The position numbers and the translations under genes were made by a program. Shown piece by piece: positions 61,794 through 64,000 of a DNA stretch of 64,000 bases (its first letter is position 1; each line of letters opens with the position of its first letter). Under the pieces are notes generated by a model. It made no database searches and was not told the DNA's origin. It worked only from the letters and a program-made list of their open reading frames with translations. The DNA comes from Solea solea. Lineage: Eukaryota > Chordata > Actinopteri > Pleuronectiformes > Soleidae. Location: NCBI RefSeq assembly GCF_958295425.1, contig NC_081146.1, positions 6,449,649-6,513,648 on the forward strand. Reading direction: 5' to 3'.

Positions 61794-64000
61794 AACATAC
61801 TAAACTATGACATTTTTGTCAAATTTTGGAAAACATACTAAACTATGACGTTTTAGGGACTTTTTGGACGACATACTAAACTATGACTTTTTTGTCACAT
61901 TTTGGACGACATACTAAACTATGACTTTTTTGTCACATTTTGGACGACATACTAAACTGTGACTTTTTTGTCACATTTTGGACGACAGTTAACTGTGACA
62001 TTTTGGTAACTTTTTGGACGACGTACTAAACTATGACATTTTAGTGACTTTTTGGACGACATACAAAACTATGACATTTTTGTCAAATTTTGGGCGACAT
62101 ACTAAACTATTACTTTTTGTCAAGTTTTGGGCGACATACTGAACTATGACGTTTTTGTCAAATTTTGGACAACATACTAAACTGACTTTTTTGTCACTTT
62201 TTGGACGACATACTAAACTGTGACTTTTTTGTCACATTTTGGACGACATACTAAACTATGACTTTTTTGTCACATTTTGGACGACATACTAAACTGTGAC
62301 TTTTTTGTCACATTTTGGACGACAGTTAACTGTGACATTTTGGTAACTTTTTGGACGACGTACTAAACTATGACATTTTAGTGACTTTTTGGACGACATA
62401 CAAAACTATGACATTTTTGTCAAATTTTGGGCGACATACTAAACTATTACTTTTTGTCAAGTTTTGGGCGACATACTGAACTATGACGTTTTTGTCAAAT
62501 TTTGGACAACATACTAAACTGACTTTTTTGTCACTTTTTGGACGACATACTAAACTGTGACTTTTTTGTCACATTTTGGACGACATAGTAAACTATGACA
62601 TTTTGGTAACTTTTTGGACGACGTACTAAACTATGACATTTTAGTGACTTTTTGGACGACATACATGACATTTTTGTCAAATTTTGGGCGACATACTAAA
62701 CTATTATTTTTTGTCAAATTTTGGACGACATACTAAACTATTACTTTTTGTCAAATTTTGGGCGACATACTAAACTGTTACTTTTTGTCAAATTTTGGAC
62801 GACATACTCAACTATGATGTTTTGGTCAAATTTTGGACGACATACTAAACTATGACGTTTTAGTGACTTTTTGGACGACATGCCAAACTATGACATTTTT
62901 GTCAAATTTTGGACAACATACTAAAATATGACATTATTGTCAAATTTTGGACAACATACTAAACTATGACATTTTGGAGACTGTTTGGACGACATGCTAA
63001 ACTATGACATTTTTGTCAAATTTTGGACAACATTCTAAACTATGACATTTTTGTCAAATTTTGGGCGACATACAAAATTATGACGTTTTGGAGACTTTTT
63101 GGACGACATACTAAACTATGACATTTTAGTGACTTTTTGGACGACATACTAAACTATGACATTTTAGTGACTTTTTGGACGACATACTAAACTATGACAT
63201 TTTAGTCAAGTTTTGGACGACATTCTAAACTATGACATTTTAGTGACTTTTTGGATGACATACAAAATTATGACATTTTGGTGACTTTTGGACGACATAC
63301 TGAACTATGACATTTTAGGGAGTTTTTGGACGACATACTAAACTATGACATTTTTGTCAAATTTTGGGCGACATACTAAACTGAAATTTTTGTCAAATTT
63401 TGGCCGACATACTAAACTATGACGTTTTGGAGACTTTTTGGACGACATACTAAACTATGACATTTTAGTGACTTTTTGGACGACATACTTAAACTATGAC
63501 ATTTTAGTCAAGTTTTGGACGACATACTAAATTGTGACATTTCTGTCACATTGTTGACAACATACAAAATTATGACATTTTGGTAACTTTTGGACGACAT
63601 ACTGAACTATGACATTTTAGGGACTTTTTGGACGACATACTAAACTATGACATTTTTGTCAAATTTTGGGCGACATACTAAACTGAAATTTTTGTCAAAT
63701 TTTGGGTGACATACTAAACTATGACGTTTTGGAGACTTTTTGGACGACATACTAAACTATGACATTTTAGGGACTTTTTGGACGACATACTAAACTATGA
63801 CATTTTTGTCAAATTTTGGGCGACATACTAAACTGAAATTTTTGTCAAATTTTGGGTGACATACTAAACTATGACGTTTTGGAGACTTTTTGGACGACAT
63901 ACTAAACTATGACATTTTAGTGACTTTTTGGACGACATACTAAACTATGACATTTTAGTCAAGTTTTGGACGACATACTAAATTGTGACATTTTTGTCAC
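61794..64000 (-). repeat. 38-bp minisatellite, right array (about 58 units, continues past the window)
   Basis: Units such as ACTAAACTATGACATTTTAG + TGACTTTTTGGACGACAT are the reverse complement of the left-array unit. The period is 37-38 bp. The common variant TGACATTTTTGTCA is itself a 5-bp inverted repeat. Higher-order copies are present (about 337 bp at 61984 and 62321; about 150 bp at 63671 and 63821). The array reaches the last base of the window. Confidence 0.97.

Noticed and set aside
59751..64000. Regularly spaced repeats resembling a CRISPR array
   Set aside because: Units are contiguous 38-bp copies that vary along their whole length. There are no unique spacers, and the context is a vertebrate genome.

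Overview
The window is a piece of teleost (probably percomorph) nuclear DNA. The evidence is spliced vertebrate genes with GT-AG introns, fish-type SINE, LINE and MITE remnants, many CA/GA microsatellites, and a 200-N assembly gap. I found no bacterial, viral or plasmid features. Exon limits below were placed by hand from open reading frame, splice signals, phase continuity and remembered vertebrate protein families. No alignment or database search was run.

Layout. (1) About 1-27,850, plus strand: most of grik5, the kainate receptor subunit GluK5/KA2. There are 17 coding exons, running from the middle of the amino-terminal domain to the cytoplasmic tail. The 5' exons lie before the window and the C-terminal end falls into the gap at 27628-27827. 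Its introns hold a MITE, LINE and SINE remnants, a perfect 18-bp palindrome and a CpG-rich patch. (2) 27,850-33,500: intergenic, rich in old repeats, including a hAT-like MITE with a recognisable target duplication. (3) 33,540-46,230, plus strand: a Dbl-family Rho guanine-nucleotide exchange factor of the ARHGEF5 subfamily (DH-PH-SH3, about 1804 aa). Its single 3.7-kb first coding exon encodes a very long Arg/Glu/Asp mixed-charge region. (4) 47,637-48,670: a 64-bp tandem repeat of exact period. (5) 48,880-53,350, plus strand: a complete 117-aa Atg8-family (GABARAP/LC3-like) gene with a CCAAT/GC-box promoter and a non-coding first exon. (6) 53,956-59,416, plus strand: a type II membrane C-type-lectin-like receptor of NK-receptor style (about 323 aa). 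It has a tyrosine-bearing cytoplasmic tail built from duplicated exons, and a stalk exon with a decayed tandem copy next to it. (7) 59,750-64,000: two arrays of the same 38-bp minisatellite in opposite orientation. They flank about 1.3 kb that contains the two last exons of an unrecognised minus-strand gene; the right array runs off the window.

The genes do not form a functional pathway. They are ordinary neighbours in a vertebrate genome: a neuronal glutamate receptor, a Rho activator, an autophagy modifier and an immune-type lectin receptor. The observations most worth a second look are the mixed-charge N-terminus of the RhoGEF, the repeated near-ITAM tail of the lectin receptor with its decayed duplicate stalk exon, and the inverted minisatellite arrays with higher-order structure around the unidentified gene.
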